A stretch of DNA of 64,000 nucleotides from assembly GCA_026874595.1 (NCBI GenBank), contig CM049319.1, forward strand, positions 52,836,917 through 52,900,916, given 5' to 3'. The notes below the pieces were generated by a model. It saw only the letters and a list, made by a program, of their open reading frames with translations. It did not search any database and had not been told where the DNA came from. Every line of letters starts with the position of its first letter. The stretch's first letter is position 1. Positions 49,347 to 59,680 of this stretch are shown piece by piece. Source of the stretch: Sipunculus nudus. Its lineage: Eukaryota; Annelida; Sipuncula; Golfingiida; Sipunculidae. The position numbers were made by a program, and so were the translations under genes.

Positions 49347-50229
49347 TGATAATACAATAATATATCGGAGCATGGTATTAACTAAATAAAAACTCTTATG
49401 AAATGTATTACTGGCAGGTAATGGATCACATTTTAGCAGGTGACTTTTATCAGTTAGCTGCCTGACTTGGCAGGTAAGAAAAAAGGTCAATTTCTAACCC
49501 TGCACCATATAGATTTAGGTCTCAGGACTGTCCCCAGAGTCTGTCTACACACTGTTTCAGTTTTTTCTAAATATTACTTTAACCATTACACTGGGACCAC
49601 TGTGGTGTTTGAAAAGTTTGGGATTTTTCAAAACTGTTGTAATTTTTAAAGACTTTAAAAAATTTCATTAGTTTTATATGTTTTAATTTTAAATGGGGAC
49701 AACAGCTATTTAAATTTCCAGATATGCCTTTTTCACATTATGCAGTTATAAACATTATTTCTAAAATGCATATAAATATTTTTATTTTTTGGATATTTTC
49801 AAGGGGAACCTTCTGTTGGTGAGGATTAAAAAAAAACAGATTTAATTGTGTACATTTATAACATAAATATGCTATTAAATCATACCTTTGAGAGTATAAA
49901 AATAAAAAAATAAAAAAAAACTTGAGGGGTTTTACATATATTGTTTTATTTTAACATAATGCCCCTTGTATTCTGTAGCTGTTACAGGTGTGCTGTAATA
50001 AATCATCATTAGTCAAATATTTTAAATTAATTAAAATATATAAAATTAAGATAAATTATGTTTTTATCTGCCAAAACACAGTTTCACAGATACTGTGTTC
50101 TCCTTTAGACTAGTTTAATTGATTTGTAGGGCCAAATTATAATTGGTTGACCTAGAAACTTACAACTTTACATCCACTTGGGTCATGTAGAATTCTAAAA
50201 ATTTGGTCATGGTGCATATTTTCTGTATT
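49347..50229. other. Intronic, AT-rich, no gene
   Basis: 49410-49500 contains AGCAGGTGACTTTTATCAG and GGTCAATTTCTAACCCTGCA, a degraded repeat of the kind also seen near 5.1 and 45.0 kb. The rest is plain AT-rich sequence. Confidence 0.35.
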
Positions 50230-50388
50230 ACAGCCATTGGGACCTTTCTAAAGTGATTGCAAGGTTGACGTCTAAATAAGGTCTTATATAAAGAACCAAA
50301 AAGAGTTGAAACCCGTAATAAGTGGTCATTGTTGTGAGGTGGTCACTGAACTGAGGTTATTGTTAGGCTATACTGTAGTAATATTTGG
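50230..50388 (+). mobile_element. Truncated pogo-like MITE
   Basis: CATTGGGACCTTTCTAAAG, TGAGGTGGTCACTGAACTGAGG and the right end ATACTG|TA align with the complete unit at 51642-51817; the left end is missing or degraded. Confidence 0.5.
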
Positions 50389-50606
50389 TTGTTGTTGTGA
50401 AGGAAGTCCGGGGGCTACCACTGCCCCATTATAAATATTTGGGGTGGGGGTGGGGGGGTGGAGGTGAGGTCTTTCTGCCTCACAATATTTTGATCAAATA
50501 AATTATCCCTTTTCTGGCCCTATCAGCTTCTGTTGATCCTTTTAGTTTTAGCTAATTGGGCTTATTTATGACATATGTGGTTTACTTCCCCACAATAAAA
50601 AAATAC

Positions 50607-51440
50607 AGTGAAATCTCGCTAACATGACCACCTGCAGGACAAGCCAAAGTGGTCTTGTTAGTGGGGTGGTCTTGTTAGTGGGATGGTCATGTTAGTGGGA
50701 TGGTCATGTTAGTGGGATGGTCATGTTAGTGGGGTGGTCATGTTAGTGGGATAGTCATGTTTGTGGGGTGGTCGTGTTAGTGGGATGGTCGTGTCAGTGG
50801 GGTGGTCATGTTAGTGAGGTGGTCATGTAAGTGGGATGGTCATGTTAGTGGGATGTTCATGTTAGTGGGATGGTCGTTTTAGTGGGATGGTCGTGTTAGT
50901 GGGGTGGTCATGTTAGTGGGATGGTCATGTTAGTGGGGTGTTCATGTTAGTGGGGTGGTCATGTTAGTGGGGTGGTCATGTTAGTGGGATGGTCATGTTA
51001 GTGGGGTGTTCATGTTAGTGGGGTGGTCATGTTAGTGGGATGGTCATGTTAGTGTTGTGGTTGTGTTAGTGGGGTGGTCGTGTTAGTGGGATGGTTGTGT
51101 TAGTGGGATTGTAGTGTTAGTGGGGTGGTCATGTTAGTGGGATGGTCATGTTTGTGGGGTGTTCGTGTTAGTGGGGTGGTAATGTTAGTGGGGTGGTCGT
51201 GTCAGTGGGGTGGTCATGTTAGTGAGGTGGTCGTGTTAGTGGGGTGGTTGTGTAAGTGGGATAGTCGTGTTAGTGGGATGGTCCTGTTAGTGGGGTGGTC
51301 GTGTTAGTAGGTGGTCATGTTAATGGGATGGTCATGTTAGTGGGATGGTCGTGTTAGTCAGGTGGTCATGTTAATGGGATGGTCATGTTAGTGGGGTGGG
51401 TGTGTTAGTGGGGAGGTAGTGATAGTGGGATGGTCATGTT
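50607..51440 (+). mobile_element. Pogo-like MITE left end carrying an expanded minisatellite
   Basis: TA|CAGTGAAATCTCGCTAAC at 50605 is the left terminus of the family seen at 51642, continuing GACCACC as there. The sequence then passes into the 17-bp minisatellite, and no right terminus follows the array before the complete copy at 51642. Confidence 0.45.
50652..51436 (+). repeat. 17-bp minisatellite, about 46 units
   Basis: Unit TTAGTGGGRTGGTCRTG repeated head to tail with point variation (GGGA/GGGG, TCAT/TCGT/TTGT) and a few units of altered length. Because 17 is not divisible by three, all three frames recur every 51 bp, which explains a 60-codon open frame with LVGWSCQWG-like repeats; it is not a gene. 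Confidence 0.95.
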
Positions 51441-51641
51441 ATATGGTCATGTTTCCATGGTTATAGAATGAAATATTGGCATGTCTATACAACATACCTG
51501 GTATAAGAATAGGTCCTTTTAAGAACAAGTAATGATATGAAGGACAAAATTAACCTTGATTACCCATGTTGATTTGATTCATAAAACTGTAATTTATAAA
51601 ATAAGGAATATGGAATGGAAGATAATGTGAACTTAAAAATA

Positions 51642-51817
51642 TAGTGAAACTTTGAATTTATGACCACCAATGGGACCTTGATAAAGAGGTTGCAGTTTCG
51701 TGGTGGTTGTGTTAGCTAGGTCTGAAATAAAGAGCAAACAAGAACTGGGACCAAGCAAACTGGTGGTTATTTTGAGGTGGTCACTAAACCTAGGTAGTTG
51801 TAGGTGAGGTATTACTG
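51642..51817 (+). mobile_element. Pogo-like MITE, complete, 176 bp
   Basis: TA|TAGTGAAACTTTG at the left and GAGGTATTACTG|TA at the right form imperfect terminal inverted repeats flanked by TA. Interior: GACCACCAATGGGACCTTGA and TTGAGGTGGTCACTAAACC. TA flanks and CAGT ends suit the Tc1/mariner-pogo superfamily. Confidence 0.55.
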
Positions 51818-51819
51818 TA

Positions 51820-52614
51820 CATGTTTTATATTTAATGTCATTTAAGAAATATTTGTTTAATTAATTAATGACTTCTATTTATATTGATGAGTTGATGCAT
51901 CAACTATAGATTGTACAGGCTGTTATGGCACACATGAACTTGTGAACTAGTAACAAGGAAAAAATTAGAACATCCTTTTTCTTTATAGTGTCATTGTCAG
52001 TTTGAAATGAGGGCATGACTTTGTTAGCTTGATGCGAGACATTTCTAGTCTATGTCTTGATTTGCTGGAAAAGGGCAAAAAATCACAGAAGCAGTTTAAA
52101 CAGTTCCACCAGGTTATCATAGTGACCTGGATGTCACATCAGTTGACATGTTAACAGACAGACGCTGGCCCAGGGTGGCCACATCTCTATTTGTGTGTTC
52201 TTTGTGACATCTTCTGGATAAGACAATCCCTGGGCTTGTTCTGACATTGCGGGGAAGAGATAGTCCAAGGTCATGACTTCTGCTAAGACCTTTGGCCCTC
52301 TCTTCTATCTGCGGTGTTAGGGGGCGTCTCAGAATCGCAAAAATCAAGGGTGCTTGCAGTAATTGGTTTTCAGATGAATTCGGGATATGCATGATTTGAA
52401 ATATTAACAGTGATGAAAAATTGATTGATATCTTAAATCCCTTTCTCTATAAATAAAATTTTTGTGGATCTGAATTAAAAATGACAGGGATTATCTAAAA
52501 TTGTATGTTTTTTATACAAATGGATGTATGTACTCCATTTAGTCATACAGTATGATAGATTATCTGAATAATCTTTGACTTAGTTCTTTGAACAAGTTAA
52601 CAGTTGATACAGAA
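51820..52614. other. Intronic, no gene
   Basis: AT-rich with one GC-balanced segment at 52110-52340, whose minus strand is open for 91 codons without recognisable features. It could be an old repeat or unique DNA. Confidence 0.3.
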
Positions 52615-52900
52615 TTCTTCGGCTCAGGGCTATAGCACAGGATTCAAAGTTGGGAGATAGTAAGTTGGAATCTCAGCCAAAGCAGTGAGATTTATCACTG
52701 TCAGCCCCCACCCAGGGTGAGCGGTCTGCAGGCTTAATAGGAAGGCCTTGCCAAAAGGCAGTGTTTCACTCACCAACTAGTGCGCCTTTTGTTGGTTCCT
52801 CAGTGGTATGACCCAGCAATGGGGACAACAAAGCACCTAGGGTCCACAGGTGCAGTAGTCACCAAGCCTGGTAAACAACAGGATATTAAATGAGATGAAG
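52615..52900 (+). mobile_element. tRNA-derived SINE
   Basis: CGGCTCAGGGCTATAGCACAG (A-box-like D-arm, from 52620) and AAGTTGGAATCTC (52662-52674, B-box-like) have tRNA spacing. An unrelated GC-balanced body follows, to about 52900, with AGCACCTAGGGTCC and AACAACAGGATATTAAATG. The head is degraded. Confidence 0.5.
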
Positions 52901-53876
52901 CTTTTGATGCTGCCCTGTCATGTAGTCTGAAACCGGAATAGAATTCTGCAGATGTACATATATAATTATTTAAGTTAGCATTTAAAAATGGAGTCGGTTA
53001 CCACTACCAAAAAAAAGTAACTGGTTGATATAGAACATGAACTAGTGGGTAAGGCGTTGGACATTGTACTGTAGACACCTGGTATTATCCAAATAGTAAA
53101 ATTATGAAATTTCAGTGGAATCTGAGAGATTCTTTCAAATGTCTCAAGGACAGTTCATGAGTTCATAGGAGTCCTAACCTAGTTTATCCCTGTGTAATAA
53201 GAACAGCCATTCTTATAGTATTGTTCCCTTTATCTTCAATCAAGAGACCAAGGACCCTTTAAACTTTTTTTGTCAGAAACAATAATTAAAACTACATATA
53301 CACTATTACCATTATAAATAATGTTCATTTATGTCTCAGTATAACAGGTACGCCTGGTAAAGACTTCATTCCAAAAACTATTTTTGAGAAAAAACTGGTA
53401 GAGATGGACAATTAAAATGAGCATAGGATATTTCATATATGTCACAAATTGTTAAATAATATATATACATATATCTATTGGTGCATTTGATAACTAATAC
53501 ACTTAGACTTTTCTTGTATAGTTTTTATACACACTCTTAGACATGACATATTTTGGTATAACCGCTATCTGTCTGTCCATCTGTCTGTTCACTTTTAGTG
53601 GCTCCACGTTATTTTACCAGGGCTTTGATTGATATTTATGAAACCCACCATAACTACTTATCAATAGATTACCTCATCCAAGTTTGAGTTCCATCAAAAT
53701 CCATGCATATTGAATGAGTTCAGGGGTCACAAGACTTTTGTGCTGCTTTATAGACTTTCCAAAATTCTGACGGATTTCATGGAACTCATTTTAAATATTA
53801 AGCAATAAAGTGTCTCAGCTAAATTAAATTCTCAACAAAACCCACACATATTTAATGAGGTCAAAGGTCACATGAT
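52901..53876. other. Intronic, degraded repeats
   Basis: ACTAGTGGGTAAGGCGTTGGAC at 53042 looks like the A-box half of another tRNA-derived SINE, without a clear B box. 53570-53870 begins with CTGTCTGTCCATCTGTCTG, the style of the hairpin-family heads, and runs into the element at 53877. Confidence 0.35.
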
Positions 53877-55094
53877 ATATGAAAGATGTATTACAAAATT
53901 ACAATCTCAGAAACGGCTGGAGCTATCATCACCAAATTTTATGCCAATGTTGGTCATATGAGTCATATCTAAAATTGAGGTATTGGTGGTGCCACCTGCA
54001 TTGGCCTTTTTTGTACAGGGGTTATAAGTGCCTGTTTCATACTGAGGGGCAACAAAAAAACTTCTACTCTGAAACCATATACATGTCCAAATTGTTTAAT
54101 ATCACACAGAAATGATCCTTGGGTAGTGTTTTCTGAAGTGTGTTCAAATGGTCTCAGTTCAGTGACTTTTGGCCAAGTTATGGGAAGCTTAATATAGCCA
54201 TATGCCACAACAGCCCATTTTAGCTCAGTGGCTACAAAGATCTTCTTCTCAAAAACCACTTGGCCAAATACTTAAATCTCACACAATAATTATCCTTAGA
54301 TGTTGATAAATCAAATTTGTTCAAATGGTTTTGCTTCAGTGATTTTTGGCTGAGTTACCGGAAGCTGAACTTAGCCATTTTGCTGTATTTTCCTATATGA
54401 GTTATAAACCTGCAAAACGTTTTTTGACTGATTCCACTGAGGCCAATTTGTTAAATATTTTGCAAGAATAATCCCCACAATAATTCTTATAATGATTGTC
54501 TTTAATGGTTCCACATGAATGATATTTGGCAGAATTATGGAGACTGAATTGGGTCATTTTACCATATATGTTAGCTGTATGAAGCAGTTACATCTGGCCT
54601 TGCACCATTTATAAGCATCTATTGTATCATGCCACTAGACATTCAGATTTCAGGTTAAACAGCTTGGCAGACTGCCAACCATTTCAGATTTGACAACAGG
54701 CAAAAGGCCAGCCTGGATAGATTTATAGCTTTGGAGGACTGCCCACTGCATCAGATTTGGCCAGACAGGTGTCGCCAGCTACAATGACTTTTGCAAAGTG
54801 TATGAGCCTGCTTATTTCTACAAAGGAATTTGATGTATCAGCCTGAAATTGGGCTAATATATACATATCAGATAGCTTAACATGTACAAGACCATTGGTG
54901 CCACTTACAATAAATTTAGCACAGTGTTTGTCCCTGCTTATTTCTCAGGAGGTGTTGTGTGCACCTATGCCAAAATTTCAGCAGTGATGTTTGTTTAATT
55001 GTTTCTTGTTTAAAATGTTAAGTACTTGCATTGTTCATATACATGTTACACATATACTTGAAAAGGAATGGTCCTGCATTGAATATATATACCT

Positions 55095-55182
<88 letters not shown>

Positions 55183-55222
55183 CTGATTGCACAGGTTTGC
55201 ATTAGACCTGTAGGCCTTGTTT
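53877..55222 (+). mobile_element. AGGCCT-hairpin family, copy 3
   Basis: ACAATCTCAGAAACGGCTGG, TATGCCAATGTTGGTCATATG and GTGCCACCTGCATTGGCC match copy 1 from 40380 on. The AGAAATGATCC / TTGTTCAAATGG / TTTTTGGCTGAGTTAC paragraphs recur, as does CAGACAGGTGTCGCCAGC. It ends in AGACCTGTAGGCCTTG (55204-55219). A long (TA)n tract sits inside near the 3' end. Confidence 0.6.
55096..55182. repeat. (TA)n microsatellite
   Basis: 87 bp of TA with one phase break, inside the preceding element; it underlies Tyr-Ile frames on both strands. Confidence 0.95.
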
Positions 55223-57237
55223 ATTATAAATCTAAAAAGGATATTATTGACAAAATCATTGACAATATTTAAACCAGCAGTGATGGTATTATATGTAACA
55301 ATAATCAAATAAACATTACCAATAGTTATACAAAAGAACTGAATTAACATTCTGATTAAAATACTTGAAATAATAATTAAACTTGAAAAATAATACAAGG
55401 ATTTAAAACTTAATTCAAATAAATATAATCATTCACTTAATTCAAACTCAAATATTAATAAAGTTATTAAAGTAGAATAATTAATACTGACAACAAACTA
55501 AATTAAGTTTTGTCAATACCTATTAAGTTATAATTTCAGAAATCCTGTCAAGGATACAGGCATGCTTTGAATCTTGGTCTGGGCTGACCTTAACCTTGAT
55601 AAGTTCAGACAGGAGCTCGTTCCCTTTCTTAAAGTTAATGATCGGGGTTTAGGCCAGACCAAATCCCAATTGGCAAATAGTTCAGACCAAATCAAGATCA
55701 GGTTTTGGTCCTGCCTAAAACCCCAATGGATATATGGTCTTGACCAATCACCAATTGGTCCAGATTGGGATCTGGGCTGTGATATATATATATACATTTT
55801 ATAATAATATTTTTTCTCTTTGTCATTCCCGTGGTATCATGACTAAAAGAATGTGGAGCTAGAGTGACAGGTCTACATTAGTCACCCTTCTGTTCGACTG
55901 TTTAGTTGTCCGGCCTTCTGGTCATCAGGCTGGGCTTTGCTAGCATAATTATAGCTTTCTGATTTTGTGATGTGCAACATGTTTACAGTGAGCATTCAGA
56001 CCTTGGGCCCATGTTTGGAGAATTTGGTTGCATCAGCACATTAATTCAGTGTAGCCACCTGACCACTTGACCAAGGGGCTGCGGTAGCATAAAGGCTAAA
56101 ATAAATACCCAATTAACATTGAAACTATGCCAGGTGTGCTAATGTTATTTACCTGCAGTTCAGCTGACTGTTTGCTTGTTCGGCTGTAGCTGTGACCGTT
56201 ATCGATCGTGCTGTGTGTGTATTTGTTCATTTGTAACCAGCCTGTAGGTGTATACAGTACACTCAGATGTTAAAATACAGTCCAGGTCCTGACAGAATCA
56301 TCTTGTTTAAACAACCTTATTAAAACTGTCTATTTTTAATGCACTGTAAATCCAGTGTGAGAAATAAGTAAAATAAATAAATAAAATGGAAATTAATTCT
56401 TAAAAGAACACAACAAAATTCAGTTGCTTTGAAAAAAGTTCAGTCAAACAGATTCATTAAAAATTGGTATCCTTCTCTTCTTTTTAACTTCTATTGGTAC
56501 CCATTGCCAACCAAGCCTGGGAAAGATCTGATTGGAAATACTAAATTACAGGACTGCCAAATCACTCTTTTTTCAAAGTGTCAAACTTTTTTTAAGATTT
56601 CCTGAAAATTAGGCTTATTTCTCATTTTTCATTCTTATTTTTCCTCTTTTTTTTCCATGAAGGATTTCCAATTTATACAATTTTTCTCCTGCTTTAACAG
56701 TCCAGTTGAACCAAGAATGGGACATTTCACATATATTTTGTGTGCAAATATCAAGCATGTGTCACAGCATATAGAAAAGGCCCTTATCTTCATGAAATAG
56801 GATGTGCGTCATGTATATTTCTGACTTTGAAAATTATATGCATCAGTATTTAAGTACAATTGTGCTGTGCAAAGCACATCTTTATTCAGTCTGTGATAAA
56901 AAATGAAAGAAATTTTTTCACCCTTTATTTCAAAGATGTCTACTCTTTTTTTTCCAGAGCTCTGACTCTTTCATGGTCATTTACCTTCAGCAGGCCCTAA
57001 TTAGTTTGCTTTGACCTACTTTCTGAGACCTATGTAAAGTCTGTCAAAAACTTTTATCCCTCGTGCGAAAGCTCAGGACGCCCTTATCATTTAAGGTAAA
57101 GGTGGAGTAATAAATAGCCTGATATCTCTAACATTGTCAGTCTTATATGACTCTACACTTTTTGCCTTCCTGGTCTTTTAGGTCTGTTCATTTCTGTAGC
57201 TTTTCTTGGTTGCCTGGGGAGCATACAGCCAAAGAAG
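55223..57237. other. Intronic, no gene
   Basis: AT-rich. 55560-55780 is an imperfect internally repeated stretch built on CCAATTGG, CCAGA(C/T) and GATCAGG / GATCGGGG words, open in both strands but without homology. 56020-56250 is GC-balanced and unique. No exon is supported. Confidence 0.35.
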
Positions 57238-57440
57238 CCAGAATAGACACTTAAAGAATATCCATTCTACATTTGCCTACCACCCATGACCAGTACCCAC
57301 TCACCCCTTGATGAAGAGGGTAAACCCTCATGGCAAAGACCTAGGCCCAGGGTCTTAGCAAGCAATTTGGCCCAGACAGGGGTTCAAACCCTCAACTTTA
57401 TGATCACAAGTGAAGCACCCTAACCATTACATTTCCATAC
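57238..57440 (-). mobile_element. tRNA-derived SINE, minus strand
   Basis: On the minus strand TGGTTAGGGTGC (57426-57415, A box) and GGTTTGAACCCC (57390-57379, B box) are correctly spaced around ACTTGTGATCATAAAGTTG. A GC-balanced body follows, ending near GGTGGTAGGCAAATGTAG. It is better preserved than the SINE at 52615. A functional tRNA is excluded because the acceptor stem does not pair. Confidence 0.7.
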
Positions 57441-57624
57441 TCCCCAAGACTCTTTGAATTCATGACGGGTTACCAGCTTGCATTGGTCGGATTCTTGGCT
57501 CTGTGCTTGAACCTGCATTATTAGACTAAATCAGTCCTGATTCCATTTTCAGAAAGGCATTTAAGGTCTATATACACATCTGCCAGTTCATTAAAGTATG
57601 CATTATAATAAGGCATATAGGTTG

Positions 57625-57850
57625 TATTTGCACATACAGTTGGCATATTCACACAAATGGGTTGCATATGTTCACACATACCCTTAAATTGCATATTAAC
57701 CCATACAGGTGCATATTTACACATACAGTTTGCATATTCAGACATACAGTTTGCATATTCACACATACAGGTTGCATATTCACACATACAGGTTGCATAT
57801 TCACATATATTGGTTGCATGGATACAAATAGAGGCTGCATATTAACCCAT
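57625..57850. repeat. 21-bp minisatellite, about ten units
   Basis: ACATACAGGTTGCATATTCAC repeated with variation; the central four units are nearly identical. As 21 is divisible by three, every frame encodes a 7-residue repeat and stays open, giving Cys-rich repetitive peptides on both strands with no sign of being a gene. Confidence 0.9.
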
Positions 57851-58533
57851 ATATTTTGATTTGAAGCAATTGTTAGCATATATGTGAACATAAGTTTACA
57901 TTAAGAAAAAAGAAACCTCTTCACTTAGATTTGTTCAGGAAACAATGATATAACAAAAGTACCAGTAACCATGCTCAAAGGGTTTCTTCACAAAGACATG
58001 AATTACATCCCTTGAAATATTATGCATATACTGTGATTGCCTTTGTATTTGCAAGGGTTTCAAATTTGCGATATTCATGAAAGGGGAATAATTACAAAAA
58101 TAAAACCTATGAATAAGAAGTCCCATCATCCAAGGCAAAGGTGAAAACTGGAAGGTTGGCATTATGAATAAAAACAAATAATCTATGTTCAAAGATTATT
58201 ATTTTAAATGATATCCAATCTTTCCAATTTTCTGCCCTTAGCATACAATATTTTTTGTTAATAAGGGTTTATGCATAATCAAACAACATAATAATGATTT
58301 TACCCTGTATAGGTCTTCTGTATTGTGAGATCGCGAATATGTAACCAATCTTGAAACACTCAAAAAGTGAAAATCACAAAATTTTAACCCCGCGAATATG
58401 AAACCAGCCACAGGTTATTGTCATTATTGTCCTCTGGATGATAAAACACCCAAAGGGGAACCCCCTTTTCCTCGGCTCAGATTCAGTAAGTGAACTAAAA
58501 CAGTACTGAGTGACCTTGTACTTTGTTTCGCAG
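57851..58533. other. Intronic, up to the candidate second exon
   Basis: AT-rich with degraded repeat words (TTTGCAAGGGTTTCAAATTT, GTGAGATCGCGAATATG). The last 50 bp form a good branch/pyrimidine region before the acceptor at 58533. Confidence 0.4.
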
Positions 58534-58605
58534 GAAACCGGGAAGCCTAGTGTACTCAGCGACCTCTGCCGCAGTCTCAGCCAATGAGAACAAGCCTCGG
58601 GACAA
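58534..58605 (+). CDS. Candidate second coding exon of the same gene
   Basis: A pyrimidine-rich tract ending TTTGTTTCGCAG precedes a 72-bp segment that ends at a strong donor, ACAA|GTAAGA. Of the three frames only the one entered in phase 2 is open, and that is the phase left by the exon at 36613. The join adds a Gly codon (GG+G) and 23 codons starting KPGSLVYSATSAAVSANENK, leaving AA for the next exon (phase 2 out). The segment is GC-balanced and non-repetitive within repeat-rich DNA. In WDR4 a comparable Ser/Asn/Lys-rich linker follows the first strand pair. No following exon is recognisable before 64000. Confidence that it is an exon is moderate; gene identity remains tentative. Confidence 0.5.
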
Positions 58606-59678
58606 GTAAGACTCAATGTTTACCACTCCGTATCTAATTGGATCATTCTCCATTTTTTTCGCATAAAACTACTTATTTTTAGCAACTACCTCGCAGCCTT
58701 TTCACAAGAGAGGGCTGCTGGTTATCTATGTGGTTGTCAGTGCATATACTGTAATATTTGATGTTAATTTGATTGAGTTCATGTATTATATTATTCCCTA
58801 ATTAATCATCCACTATATCACTGTGTATTTGCCAGTGCTATAGTGTAGGCCTACATTCAGGCTATAATCTGTTTCACTACCTGATGTCTTCCTCTTTTTG
58901 TAGACATTTTTCTTAAAAGTTTATATTTAACATTAATTTCCTAGAAAACTACATATTGAAATGACAACTTCATATGGCAATTTAGAATTTTACAATAAAT
59001 CTCCAGTTTATGTTTCACAACTTTTTAGTTTCTTCCAAATGATCTGGCAGATATGATGTGTCCCTGCATGAGTAGGCAATTTTGTTTTTGCTGTTTTATT
59101 TTTAGAGTGTTGACATGACATCATCCAATCAGCAGCTGTCAACTGAGGCTGTTTTTGCTTGTGACCAATGACCTTGACCACCATAATTTAGTCTGATATG
59201 ATGTAAAATGTAGACTGATTTATCATATTTTCAAAAAATTCTGTTTCTTAAATAAAGTGAAAGGTAGGTATTTATTTACCTTGTTGAAAATTAGATTCTT
59301 TAATCAACTTCTCTACACTATAATTGTTTCCCTTGAAATGTCACTAATGAAAATTTCATTGCAAAATAACAGGTGAACATGAGGGAATGAAATGGACTAT
59401 AGTTGCAAAACTCTCTCATAATTCTTTAACCTACATGTCTATAAAGTAACTTAGGAATTAAGTTTAAGCACACATTACCTCATCACAAACCCTAAGTTAT
59501 GTGCAGAAATTTGCATTTTATTATGGCACTGCAAGATAAATCATTTGATGGATTGCATCAACCTGACTGGTCATATAGATTATAATCAGTCATCAGCCCT
59601 TCACTAGATTTTGCCATTATATTATTTAATATATTACTTTTTGCTGGTTTGCTCAAAATTTTTAATTCTAAATTGAAC
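58606..59678 (+). other. Inferred second intron of the plus-strand gene, 5' part
   Basis: Starts GTAAGA. AT-rich, unique-looking, with no recognisable exon or transposon before the inverted-repeat element at 59681. Confidence 0.4.
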
Positions 59679-59680
59679 TA

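Larger units (their letters stand above)
36687..58533 (+). other. Inferred 21.8-kb intron filled with nested repeats
   Basis: Lies between the two candidate exons if they belong together. From 37.9 kb on almost all recognisable sequence is repetitive: MITE-like copies, hairpin/GTCCGTC elements, AGGCCT-hairpin elements, minisatellites, pogo-like MITEs and SINEs. Between 36687 and 37970 I see only unique-looking AT-rich sequence without features. No further exon was recognised, but short ones could be missed. Confidence 0.4.

Noticed and set aside
51125-51307. 60-codon frame with regular Trp/Gly/Val repeats
   Set aside because: Frame of the 17-bp minisatellite; the 17-residue period is arithmetic, not protein design.
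50640-51440. Possible CRISPR-like array
   Set aside because: Direct 17-bp units without spacers in animal DNA: a minisatellite.
54991-55398. Frames rich in Tyr-Ile repeats on both strands
   Set aside because: Translations of (TA)n; the same applies to similar frames at 28.9, 30.1, 31.7, 32.7 and 34.2 kb.
57361-57440. Possible tRNA gene on the minus strand
   Set aside because: Pol III boxes are present but the acceptor stem does not pair and a SINE body follows.
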